Shown here in pieces: positions 25,515 to 33,865 of a stretch of DNA of 64,000 nt. The DNA is taken from contig JAWKMJ010000002.1 of the NCBI GenBank assembly GCA_041392305.1, positions 243,544 through 307,543 of the forward strand, in the 5' to 3' direction. Positions within the stretch are counted from its first letter, which is position 1. Each line of letters opens with the position of its first letter. A program made the translations under genes and the position numbers. Source of the stretch: JAGQYP01 sp041392305 (GTDB lineage: Bacteria > Bacteroidota > Bacteroidia > Flavobacteriales_D > Crocinitomicaceae). The notes under the pieces were generated by a model. It did no database searches, was not told the origin of the DNA, and saw only the letters and a program-made list of their open reading frames with translations.

Positions 25515-26747
25515 ATGAGTGTAGCGGAATTTGTAAAGAATTTAAAACCCAATAATTCAGAATTTGGTCTGAAGTCAAAAGCTCTTTTAGAGGGAAAGGA
25601 TTTCCCAACGACCAAAGATGAGTATTGGAAATATACTAGGTTAAGAAAGCTGACCAAGAACGAATTTTACCAGAAAGATGGTTCTATTTCTACTGATTTA
25701 AATTCTATTTGGAAGGAGGATATTCCAAATAGATTGGTTGTTGTGAATGGAATCTATTCTCCCGAACTTTCTAAGCATAATTTAAACATCACATCTGGGA
25801 TTGAGTCCATCGCAAAAGAGATTCCTGGAAAAGACGAAATCAATAGTGGAGATGATCAGATTTTCTCCCTTATTGGAAAAGCCTATGCACTAGATGGTTT
25901 GAAGATCGATTTAAACAATACAAAGGAATGGGATCAATTACAAATCATATTTGTAAATACTCAAAATGGCGCCATTGCGAATTCATTGATCAGAATAAAA
26001 GCAACTAAAAATGCCAATGCGAGAGTACTTTGTAATTATGTAAGTGAAGGAGCAGGTGTTGGTTTTACCAATAGTTATTTCAACCTTGAAACAGAGGCAA
26101 ATGCGAATTTAGAACTGATCAATTTGCAAGCTGAAAATCCAAACTGTTTTCATGTTCAATCAGTGAATGGGGTTCAAGCTCGAGATTCAAAGATTTCTGT
26201 TTGGAATTTCTCTTCAGGTGCGGATTTGATCAGAAATAATGTCAATATTCGTCAAGATGGAAAAGGTTGTGATACACATGTCAATGGTTTGTATTACGGA
26301 GAAGAAAAGCAACATGTTGATAATCATGTTTTCATTGATCATGCTTCAGAAGATTGTGAGTCGAATGAGTTATTCAAAGGAGTAATGAATGGGCAAGCAA
26401 CGGGTGTTTTCAACGGACGTGTTATCGTCAGAAAGGATTCTCAAAGAATCAATGCGTTCCAACAGAATTCCAATATTTTGCTTTCTGATAAAGCGACCAT
26501 CAATTCAAAGCCTGAATTAGAGATTTATGCGGATGATGTGAAGTGTTCGCACGGTTCAGTAACAGGCCAATTAGATGAAAATGCCTTGTTTTATCTAAAA
26601 GCAAGGGGGATTTCAGAAGATAGAGCTCGAAAAATGTTGGTTTCTTCGTTTTTGGAAGAAGTAGTAGAAACCTTGGCTACGGAAGAATTGAAAAACTATG
26701 TAGTTCGTCAAATGGCTCAAAAAATAGATTTGTTGGATCACGAATGA
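25515..26747 (+). CDS. sufD: Fe-S cluster assembly protein SufD
   Basis: Partner of SufB in the scaffold, implicated in iron entry. The 410 residues have the beta-helix core (GVGFTNSYFNLETEANANLEL, KGVMNGQATGVFNGRVIV) and the C-terminal helical region with CSHGSVTGQLDENALFYLKARG carrying the conserved Cys-Ser-His. It shares 4 bases (ATGA) with sufS, indicating coupled translation. Confidence 0.96.
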   Translation: MSVAEFVKNLKPNNSEFGLKSKALLEGKDFPTTKDEYWKYTRLRKLTKNEFYQKDGSISTDLNSIWKEDIPNRLVVVNGIYSPELSKHNLNITSGIESIAKEIPGKDEINSGDDQIFSLIGKAYALDGLKIDLNNTKEWDQLQIIFVNTQNGAIANSLIRIKATKNANARVLCNYVSEGAGVGFTNSYFNLETEANANLELINLQAENPNCFHVQSVNGVQARDSKISVWNFSSGADLIRNNVNIRQDGKGCDTHVNGLYYGEEKQHVDNHVFIDHASEDCESNELFKGVMNGQATGVFNGRVIVRKDSQRINAFQQNSNILLSDKATINSKPELEIYADDVKCSHGSVTGQLDENALFYLKARGISEDRARKMLVSSFLEEVVETLATEELKNYVVRQMAQKIDLLDHE

Positions 26748-27964
26748 GAAAATTCGATGTCAATACGGTCCGCAAGGATTTTCCATTATTAGCACGTCAA
26801 GTTTACGGAAAACCATTAGTGTATTTTGATAATGGAGCAACAGCACAAAAGCCTCAAGTTGTTATTGATCGTATTAATCAATTTTACAAAGAAGAAAACG
26901 CCAACATTCATCGTGGAGTGCATCATTTAAGTCAGGTTGGGACCGATCTATATGAAGAATCCAGAAAAACCATCCAAGGCTTTTTGAATGCAAAATTTTC
27001 AGAGGAAATCATATTTACAAAAGGGACAACAGATTCCATTAATCTAGTGGCATTTGGCTATTCCAAAATGTTGAAACCCGGAGATGAGGTTTTGATTACT
27101 GAAATGGAGCACCACTCGAATATCGTGCCTTGGCAAATGGCATGTGAATATTCTGGAGCTACATGTAAGTATATTCCTTTGAATGAAAAAGGGGAATTGG
27201 ATCTATCACAAATTGATTCCCTTATCAATTCCAACACAAAAGTGGTGGCAGTTACCCACGTTTCAAATTCTCTCGGAACAATCAATCCGATCGAAAAATT
27301 AATTGAAAAAGCCCATAAAGTTGGAGCCAGGATATTGATTGATGGAGCACAATCCTTGCAGCATTTTAAAGTAGATGTGCAGGCCTTAGATGTTGATTTT
27401 TACGTTTTCTCAGGGCATAAGTTATTTGGTCCGACAGGAACAGGAATTCTGTATGGAAAAAAAGAAGCTCTAGACCAATTGCCACCCTATCAAGGAGGAG
27501 GAGACATGATCAAAGAAGTGAAGATGAGGGGAACAACTTATAATGAACTACCTCATAAATTTGAAGCGGGAACTCCAAATATTGCTGGTGGAATTGCATT
27601 AAAGACCGCGATTGACTATTTCGATTCTTTTGATATTCAGGATTTGCAAAAATACGAGCAAGAACTGTTGGAATATGCAGAATCAGAAATTAAAAAACTG
27701 GGTGGAATACGCATTATTGGGGAAGCGGATGAGAAAGTGAGTGTACTTTCTTTTGTAGTGGATGGAGCTCATCACTTTGATGTCGGAACTTTATTGGACA
27801 AGCAAGGAATTGCAGTTAGAACAGGTCATCATTGTACCCAGCCTGTTATGGATTTCTTTGGGATCAGTGGTACGGTACGAGCCAGTTTTGCATTTTACAA
27901 TACGAAAGAGGAGATCGATCAATTTATTCAAGCTTTGAAAAGAGCATTAACGATGTTAGGATAG
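26744..27964 (+). CDS. sufS: Cysteine desulfurase SufS
   Basis: PLP enzyme (group II) that removes sulfur from cysteine as a persulfide for cluster assembly. The 406 residues contain PLP lysine K226 (SGHKLFGPTG) and persulfide-forming C364 (RTGHHCTQPVM). Substrate and phosphate loops are recognisable (FTKGTTDSINLVA, EMEHHSNIVPWQ). It pairs with SufE, encoded 2 bases downstream. Confidence 0.97.
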   Translation: MRKFDVNTVRKDFPLLARQVYGKPLVYFDNGATAQKPQVVIDRINQFYKEENANIHRGVHHLSQVGTDLYEESRKTIQGFLNAKFSEEIIFTKGTTDSINLVAFGYSKMLKPGDEVLITEMEHHSNIVPWQMACEYSGATCKYIPLNEKGELDLSQIDSLINSNTKVVAVTHVSNSLGTINPIEKLIEKAHKVGARILIDGAQSLQHFKVDVQALDVDFYVFSGHKLFGPTGTGILYGKKEALDQLPPYQGGGDMIKEVKMRGTTYNELPHKFEAGTPNIAGGIALKTAIDYFDSFDIQDLQKYEQELLEYAESEIKKLGGIRIIGEADEKVSVLSFVVDGAHHFDVGTLLDKQGIAVRTGHHCTQPVMDFFGISGTVRASFAFYNTKEEIDQFIQALKRALTMLG

Positions 27965-27966
27965 AA

Positions 27967-28383
27967 ATGAAAATTGAAGAGATAGAGAACGAAATCATTG
28001 ATGAATTTGGGGTCTATGATGACTGGATGGACAAATACGAATACATCATTGAACTTGGCAAAGATCTGGATTTGATCCAAGAAGCGAACAAAACCGACGA
28101 CAAATTGATTAAAGGGTGTCAGTCGAGAGTTTGGTTGGATTCTGAAATGAAAGATGGTGTATTGAAGTTTTATGCTGACTCAGATGCCATCATTACGAAG
28201 GGAATTATATCCTTGTTATTAAGAGTATTTTCAGGCCAAAAACCAGAAGATATTGTTACTGCGGAATTGGATTTTATTGATAAAATTGGTTTGCAAGAGC
28301 ATTTGAGTCCGACCAGAGCCAACGGACTTTTAAGCATGGTGAAACAGATCAAATTATTGGCTTTACAAAATGTAGAAAAATGA
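27967..28383 (+). CDS. sufE: Sulfur acceptor protein SufE
   Basis: Takes the persulfide from SufS and transfers it to SufB. The 138 residues begin at ATG 27967 (MKIEEIENEIIDEFGVYDDW). A longer in-frame reading into sufS exists but is not needed. Catalytic Cys is C51 in LIKGCQSRVWL. It overlaps the next gene by 4 bases. Confidence 0.95.
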   Translation: MKIEEIENEIIDEFGVYDDWMDKYEYIIELGKDLDLIQEANKTDDKLIKGCQSRVWLDSEMKDGVLKFYADSDAIITKGIISLLLRVFSGQKPEDIVTAELDFIDKIGLQEHLSPTRANGLLSMVKQIKLLALQNVEK

Positions 28384-28703
28384 TTTCAAGCGCTAAAAAT
28401 AAAGAACTGCAACAAGAGATTATTGCGGCATTGAAAACAGTGGAGGATCCAGAGATTCCAGTTGATATTTATGAATTGGGATTGATCTACGAAGTAAAAT
28501 TGGATGATCAAGGAGGAGTAGAGATCGATATGACATTAACTTCACCTCATTGTCCTGTAGCAGAATCTTTACCGGTTGAGGTGGAAGAGAAGGTGAAAGC
28601 AATTGATGGAGTAGAGGCGGTCAAAGTAAATATTGTCTGGGATCCAATGTGGGACAAAGACATGATGAGTGAAGAAGCTAAATTAGAATTAGGCTTTTTA
28701 TAA
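28380..28703 (+). CDS. sufT: SufT-like MIP18/DUF59 family protein
   Basis: Fe-S maturation factor of the PaaD/MIP18 class. In the 107 residues the DUF59 motifs are clear: ALKTVEDPEIPVDIYELGLIYEV, then MTLTSPHCPVAE with the conserved Cys, and VNIVWDPMWDKDMMSEEAK at the end. It overlaps sufE by 4 bases and is followed after 2 bases by the DUF2480 gene. Its exact role in this phylum is inferred from the operon. Confidence 0.92.
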   Translation: MISSAKNKELQQEIIAALKTVEDPEIPVDIYELGLIYEVKLDDQGGVEIDMTLTSPHCPVAESLPVEVEEKVKAIDGVEAVKVNIVWDPMWDKDMMSEEAKLELGFL

Positions 28704-28705
28704 GC

Positions 28706-29215
28706 ATGGCAGAAGAAATCATCAATAGAGTAGAAAAATCTGGAATCATTCAATTTGATTTGGAAGATTGGTTGAAGGATCTTCAACTAGTTGAGATGGA
28801 TATTTCTGAGTTTTTGGTTGAAGGATTTCTTTTGAGGGAAAAAGACTTTAGACAAAAGATTAAAGACTTTGATTGGCAACAATTCGAAGGAAAAACACTC
28901 ATCCTAACCAATAAAGATGAGGCAATTACGACTACTTGGGCGATTATGCTTATTGCTTCAGAGTTACATGAAATTGGAGGAACCTTTTATTTTGGGACAA
29001 AGAGTGATTTTTACAATCATTATATATCACAAAGGATAGAAAACCTAAATCTATCAGAATATCAAGATGCAAGAATCATCATTAAAGGTTGTGGCAAGTA
29101 CGATTTAGATGATAATCTATACGCTCAGTTTGTTGAGAAAATTCAACCTGTGGCAAAAGTACTTATGTTTGGGGAAGCTTGTTCGAGTGTTCCGGTTTTC
29201 AAAAAGAAAGTTTAA
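28706..29215 (+). CDS. DUF2480 family protein
   Basis: The 169-residue soluble protein is the last gene of the suf operon. The family is largely restricted to Bacteroidota and often follows SUF genes there. Motifs include IQFDLEDWL at the N-terminus, ALMLIASELHEIGG-like AIMLIASELHEIGG in the middle and IIIKGCGKYDL near the C-terminus. Cys residues occur in KGCGK and GEACSSVPVFK; the latter pair may matter for Fe-S work, but that is an inference. Molecular function is unknown. Confidence 0.88.
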   Translation: MAEEIINRVEKSGIIQFDLEDWLKDLQLVEMDISEFLVEGFLLREKDFRQKIKDFDWQQFEGKTLILTNKDEAITTTWAIMLIASELHEIGGTFYFGTKSDFYNHYISQRIENLNLSEYQDARIIIKGCGKYDLDDNLYAQFVEKIQPVAKVLMFGEACSSVPVFKKKV

Positions 29216-29512
29216 AATCTCCCCCTGATGCTAAACATCAGAAGGGAAGATTCACAAGATTTTTCGGGCTAGACTAGACTTCTGTATATTGGGACGTGGT
29301 GCACAATAAAAAAATGACAGCCGTAAAATGCAGGTGATAAATTCTTCAATAACGTGAGTTCGTACCAAATATAGGAAAGAAAATTTAGAATTCCTTAGAA
29401 ATTAGAAAGAACTTAAGTCTCACATTTTCAATAAATAAAGTAGCTTATTTACTGAATCCTAAGTAAATCAAGGAATGCCAAGGTTGATTAGGTAATAAAT
29501 ACGTTATAGAAA
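29216..29512. other. Non-coding gap after the suf operon
   Basis: No convincing ORF, tRNA or known RNA is seen. A weak hairpin (CTGATG / CATCAG with flanking C and G runs, about 29223-29246) without a T-run may end the suf mRNA. The rest is AT-rich and could include the 3' side of regulatory sequence or an unrecognised small RNA. Confidence 0.4.
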
Positions 29513-29543
29513 ATAAAAAAGGCCGCAATTGCTTGCGACCTTT
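29513..29543 (-). terminator. Terminator of the cold-shock gene
   Basis: Minus-strand stem AAGGTCGCAA / TTGCGGCCTT (one wobble) with a GCAA loop and a following T-run, 26 bases after the csp stop. Confidence 0.88.
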
Positions 29544-29568
29544 TTGGAAATTCGATATAAAGTTTCAA

Positions 29569-29760
29569 TTAGCTTACTTTCACGTTTACTGCATTTAATC
29601 CTTTTTTTCCTTCTTGAAGTTCGAATTCAACGTGATCGTTTTCTTTGATCTTGTCAATAATTCCTGTGATGTGAACGAAGTATTCTTTGTCATTCTCATC
29701 GTCTTTAATAAAACCGTAACCTTTAGTTTCGTTAAAGAACTTAACTGTACCTGTATTCAT
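29569..29760 (-). CDS. Cold-shock protein CspA family
   Basis: The 63-residue OB-fold protein binds single-stranded nucleic acid and acts as an RNA chaperone. RNP1 is KGYGFIKDD and RNP2 is YFVHIT; the N-terminal GTVKFFNETKG is standard. It has its own terminator. The 5' region is AT-rich, as expected for a cold-shock leader, but no defined thermosensor can be read by eye. Confidence 0.96.
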   Translation of the reverse strand: MNTGTVKFFNETKGYGFIKDDENDKEYFVHITGIIDKIKENDHVEFELQEGKKGLNAVNVKVS

Positions 29761-29834
29761 TAATTAAAATTTAAATTTGATGCAAAGTAGGGTTTTAATT
29801 TGAAATTCCTAAATAATTTGATGTTAAATAAGAA

Positions 29835-31781
29835 TTAAAGTGCATTTCTACCTGTATTTTTTGAGCGAATCAAACTAATTTGTTGATAAAGAGTGTTTAA
29901 AATTCCGTTAGCATCATAACCACAATCCGCCCATAATTCTTCCTGACTACCTTGGTTAATAAATTTATCAGGAACTCCTAATCTAACCAGATTAGCTTTA
30001 TATCCATTTTCAGCCATGAACTCAAGAACAGCTGATCCCATTCCTCCACTAATACAGCCATCTTCCACTGTGATGACATGATCGAACTTGGAGAATACCT
30101 CGTGTAATAAGACTTCATCTAATGGCTTTACAAATCGTAAATCGTAAAGTGCAACAGACATATTTTCGGCTTCTGCCTTTTCAATTGCTTTTAAGGCTTC
30201 ATTTCCGATTGGACCAATTGAAAGAATGGCTAACTCACTTCCATTTTTAATTTTTCGACCTGAGCCAATTTTCACTTCTTTCAAGGGGGTTTTCCAGTTA
30301 ATCATTTCTCCTTTTCCTCGAGGGTAGCGAATAGCGAAAGGACCCTTATTTTCAATTTGGGCTGTATACATTAAGTTTCTTAACTCTTCCTCATTCATTG
30401 GACTGCAAACCGTCATATTGGGAATCATTCGCATATAGGCCAGATCAAAAGTACCATGATGTGTGGCTCCATCGGCTCCAACTAATCCTCCTCTGTCCAA
30501 GCAAAAAACAACATTCAGATTTTGAATCGCCACATCATGTATGATCTGATCAAAAGCCCTTTGCATGAAACTAGAGTATATATTGCAAAATGGAATCATT
30601 CCTTCTGCTGCCAACCCAGCGGAAAAAGTAACTGCATGTTGTTCGGCAATACCAACATCAAACGTTCTTTCTGGCATGGCTTTCATCATGAAATTTAGGG
30701 AGCAGCCTGTTGCCATCGCTGGAGTGATACCCATTATTTTTTCATTTTTTTCTGCCAATTCAACAATGGTATGCCCAAATACATCTTGATATTTTGGTGG
30801 CTCTTCAGACTTAGGGGTCACTTTAATAATTTCCCCTGTATCTTTATTGAACACTCCTGGAGCATGCCAAAGCGTCGGGTCGCCCCATTCAGAATGTTCG
30901 TATCCTTTTCCTTTTTTTGTAAGTATGTGAAGAATTTTTGGCCCTTTAATCTCTTTTAGATCTTCCAGAATCTGGGTAAGTGCCACCACATCGTGTCCAT
31001 CAACCGGACCAAAATATCTAAAATTTAAAGATTCAAAGAAGTTACTTTTCTTTAAGAAAGAGCCTTTGATTGTTCTTGAAACTTTAGATGCAATAGACTG
31101 TGCATTAGGGCCAAATTTTGAAATTTTCCCTAAGATTTTCCAAACATCATCTTTGACCTTATTGTAGGTTTTTGAAACAGTGATATCTGTTAGATATTCT
31201 TTCAAAGCACCAACATTTGGATCTATTGACATACAATTATCATTGAGAATAATCAGCATATCATTATCTAAAGATCCTGCATGATTTAACCCTTCGAAAG
31301 ACATTCCTCCAGTTAATGCTCCATCTCCAATTACTGCAACATGGTGTCTCTGTTTTCCCTGAGCTTGATCCGCCACCGTCATTCCCAACGTTGCCGAAAT
31401 CGAAGTTGAACTATGTCCTGTTCCAAAAGGATCAAACTCACTTTCACTTCTTTTAGGGAATCCAGAAATTCCGTCTTTCATTCGATTCGTATGGAACTGA
31501 TCACGTCTACCGGTAAGGATTTTGTGTCCGTAAGCTTGGTGTCCAACATCCCAAACGATGCGATCATCAGGTGTATTGAAAACATAATGAAGCGCTACAG
31601 TGAGTTCAACAACACCTAAACTTGCTCCAAAGTGAGAATTTCCAATATCCGAAAGAACCTCAACAATAAAATCTCTTAATTCATCAGAAATTTGAGGTAA
31701 TTCTTTCAGGGAGAACTTGTTTCTTAAGTCCTCTGGAAACTCAATTTGAGCCAATTTTTCACCAACGGAGTATTTTTTCAT
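29835..31781 (-). CDS. dxs: 1-deoxy-D-xylulose-5-phosphate synthase
   Basis: Thiamine-diphosphate enzyme that condenses pyruvate and glyceraldehyde 3-phosphate to DXP, a precursor of thiamine, pyridoxal phosphate and, where the MEP pathway exists, isoprenoids. The 648 residues have H50 (GNSH) and H81 (VGHQAYGHK), the TPP motif GDGALTGG (152-159) to LNDN, and the central E of AEQHAVTFSAGLAAEG. The YPRGKG segment and C-terminal transketolase domain are present. Its ATG directly follows the stop of the M42 peptidase gene, so the two share an mRNA. The mevalonate cluster in this window raises the question whether it serves vitamins only. Confidence 0.97.
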   Translation of the reverse strand: MKKYSVGEKLAQIEFPEDLRNKFSLKELPQISDELRDFIVEVLSDIGNSHFGASLGVVELTVALHYVFNTPDDRIVWDVGHQAYGHKILTGRRDQFHTNRMKDGISGFPKRSESEFDPFGTGHSSTSISATLGMTVADQAQGKQRHHVAVIGDGALTGGMSFEGLNHAGSLDNDMLIILNDNCMSIDPNVGALKEYLTDITVSKTYNKVKDDVWKILGKISKFGPNAQSIASKVSRTIKGSFLKKSNFFESLNFRYFGPVDGHDVVALTQILEDLKEIKGPKILHILTKKGKGYEHSEWGDPTLWHAPGVFNKDTGEIIKVTPKSEEPPKYQDVFGHTIVELAEKNEKIMGITPAMATGCSLNFMMKAMPERTFDVGIAEQHAVTFSAGLAAEGMIPFCNIYSSFMQRAFDQIIHDVAIQNLNVVFCLDRGGLVGADGATHHGTFDLAYMRMIPNMTVCSPMNEEELRNLMYTAQIENKGPFAIRYPRGKGEMINWKTPLKEVKIGSGRKIKNGSELAILSIGPIGNEALKAIEKAEAENMSVALYDLRFVKPLDEVLLHEVFSKFDHVITVEDGCISGGMGSAVLEFMAENGYKANLVRLGVPDKFINQGSQEELWADCGYDANGILNTLYQQISLIRSKNTGRNAL

Positions 31782-32846
31782 CTACTTAAATGACCAATCA
31801 TATTTGTCAAGTCCGCTTATACAAGCTGTAAGTAGGTCAATCGACCCTTGAATATCATCACAATGTGCCATTTCAATTACTTGATGTAAATGTCTAGTAG
31901 GAATAGATACAGCACCTGCAATGGAACCTCCTTCTGTCATTCTTTGAATACCAGCTGTATCTGTTCCGCCAGCAGTTAAGATTTCAGGTTGCCATTTAAT
32001 CTTATTTTTATCCGCTGTTTTCTTCATGTAATCCACCATTCTGTAATCACAAATGGTCGAAGCATCCATTATTTTAATAGCAGTACCTTCTCCTAATTTG
32101 GTAATTTTTTCATGTTCTGATGCTCCAGGAAGATCAAAAGCGATAGTTGTATCCAAACCAAAACCGAAATCAGGATTCACTCTTAAAGAAGACACATTTG
32201 CTCCTCTGATTCCAACCTCTTCTTGAACCGTAAAGACTCCGTATAAATCGAAAGGGATACTTTTTCCTTTCAGATTTTTTAATGTTTCGATCAAAATGAA
32301 AACAGCCAATCGATTATCAAGAGATTTAGAATTGACACAGTCTCCCATTTCAATGAACTCTCTTTCTCGGGTAATTGGATCACCTATCTTGATCAATTTT
32401 TTCACCTCTTTTCCCGGTAATCCTGTATCAATAAAATAATCTGATAATTTGGCTACTTTATTTCTTTCTTCTGGTGACATAACATGGATCGGTTTGGAAG
32501 CCATAACCCCAATTACATCTTTTTTACCGTGTATGATTACCCTTTGAGCTGTTAAAGTTTTTGGATCAAATCCTCCAAGAGTATGAAAACGAATAAATCC
32601 ATTATCATCAATATGCGTCACAATGAATCCGATTTCGTCCATGTGCGCCCCAACCATAACTTTCTTTGCGTTTTTCCCAGTATTTGTCCCTTTCTTGATT
32701 GCATAGACATTTCCCATGTTGTCGACTTCTACTTTGTCTACCAATCCTTTAATTTCTTTAAGGACTAATTCTCTTACTTTTTGTTCAAATCCAGGGGCTC
32801 CAGGAGTGGTGCAAATGGTATTTAATAGTTTTTTATTGATTGCCAT
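31782..32846 (-). CDS. M42 family metallopeptidase
   Basis: Di-zinc aminopeptidase of the glutamyl/deblocking aminopeptidase type that forms large tetrahedral particles. The 354 residues contain metal ligand candidates in order: H of VGAHMDEIGF, D of SLDNRLA, E-E of VQEEVGIRGA, D of GLDTTIAFD, and H of PTRHLHQVIEM. Often annotated as an endoglucanase, but the motif set is peptidase. It is upstream of dxs with zero spacing. Confidence 0.93.
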   Translation of the reverse strand: MAINKKLLNTICTTPGAPGFEQKVRELVLKEIKGLVDKVEVDNMGNVYAIKKGTNTGKNAKKVMVGAHMDEIGFIVTHIDDNGFIRFHTLGGFDPKTLTAQRVIIHGKKDVIGVMASKPIHVMSPEERNKVAKLSDYFIDTGLPGKEVKKLIKIGDPITREREFIEMGDCVNSKSLDNRLAVFILIETLKNLKGKSIPFDLYGVFTVQEEVGIRGANVSSLRVNPDFGFGLDTTIAFDLPGASEHEKITKLGEGTAIKIMDASTICDYRMVDYMKKTADKNKIKWQPEILTAGGTDTAGIQRMTEGGSIAGAVSIPTRHLHQVIEMAHCDDIQGSIDLLTACISGLDKYDWSFK

Positions 32847-32965
32847 GATTTATAATTTAGTTTCTGATTTCAAAATAAAACCTAAAATTACGTCATTTTA
32901 ACCGTATTATCAATCTGATAAATGTTACTTATCTTTAAATCAACATTCTATTTTTATTTCAGCCT

Positions 32966-33865
32966 ATGAAAACGATCTTCATTTTACTGTTTCTTTCGGT
33001 TCAATTGGTTTCTTGTCAGGAGAATTCAAATATGGAAGTAAATAAAGTTCAACCAGATACTTCTGCAGCTAAGTCGAGTAGTGATGTTGAGCAAAATAAG
33101 GATGAACCCTGGATCAATACCAAGGGGAAAAATATTAAAGAGCGAATATTAATTCCAGAAGGTTATTCAAGAATCTCATTAATACCAGGATCGTTTCATG
33201 AATATTTATTGAATTATCCTTTAAAAAGTCATGGTTCTGCTGTTACTTATTTTGATGGGTCGAAGAAAGTGAATCGGAATGTATATTGTGCTGTTTTTGA
33301 TCAGGAGATAGGAAACAAAGATTTGCATCAATGTGCTGATGCTGTCATGAATTTAAAAGCCAGTTATCATTTTTCAAAAAAAGAGTATGATAAGATACAT
33401 TTCAATTTTACCTCCGGAGATCGAGCTGATTTCAAGAAATATGCTGAAGGGTATAGAGCATCGATCAAGGGATCGAAAGTGAGCTGGATAAAGAATGCTG
33501 AAAGAGATTATTCCGAAAAAACATTTAGAAATTATATGAATTTAATTTATTGTTATTGTGGTACAGCCTCTTTATCAAAAGAAATGGATCCGATTGATTT
33601 GAAGGAAATTTTGCCCGGAGATGTATTTATTCTAGGGGGACACCCAGGTCATGCAGTTGTTGTACTCGATGTGATTCTAAATGATGCTGGAGAAAAAGGG
33701 TTTTTACTTGCTCAGTCCTATATGCCCGCTCAGCAAACTCAGGTGTTGATCAATCCAAAATCAAACAAACAGTCTCCATGGTACTTTGTAAAAGATTTAA
33801 AAGATGGACTCGAAACCCCTGAGTGGAGTTTCGAGCTTAATCAGTTAAAAAGATTCAAAGATTAA
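32966..33865 (+). CDS. DUF4846 domain lipoprotein
   Basis: The 299-residue protein has lipobox LVSC (Cys17), then an acidic spacer and a DUF4846 domain (from about residue 60). Features are CADAVMNLKASYHFSKKEYD, then YCYCGTASLSKEM, and GDVFILGGHPGHAVVVLDV. The Cys in YCYCGTASL followed about 40 residues later by the His of GHAVVV looks like an NlpC/P60 or transglutaminase-like Cys-His pair, so a cell-wall hydrolase is possible but unproven. Its last 4 bases overlap the end of the giant surface protein gene. Confidence 0.82.
   Translation: MKTIFILLFLSVQLVSCQENSNMEVNKVQPDTSAAKSSSDVEQNKDEPWINTKGKNIKERILIPEGYSRISLIPGSFHEYLLNYPLKSHGSAVTYFDGSKKVNRNVYCAVFDQEIGNKDLHQCADAVMNLKASYHFSKKEYDKIHFNFTSGDRADFKKYAEGYRASIKGSKVSWIKNAERDYSEKTFRNYMNLIYCYCGTASLSKEMDPIDLKEILPGDVFILGGHPGHAVVVLDVILNDAGEKGFLLAQSYMPAQQTQVLINPKSNKQSPWYFVKDLKDGLETPEWSFELNQLKRFKD

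Noticed and set aside
27832..27966. N-terminal extension of sufE overlapping sufS
   Set aside because: The extension lies in another frame of sufS and is unlike SufE proteins; ATG 27967 gives the normal length.
29216..29512. Possible tRNA or structured RNA in the gap after suf
   Set aside because: No cloverleaf, tRNA consensus boxes or known RNA motif could be found by eye.
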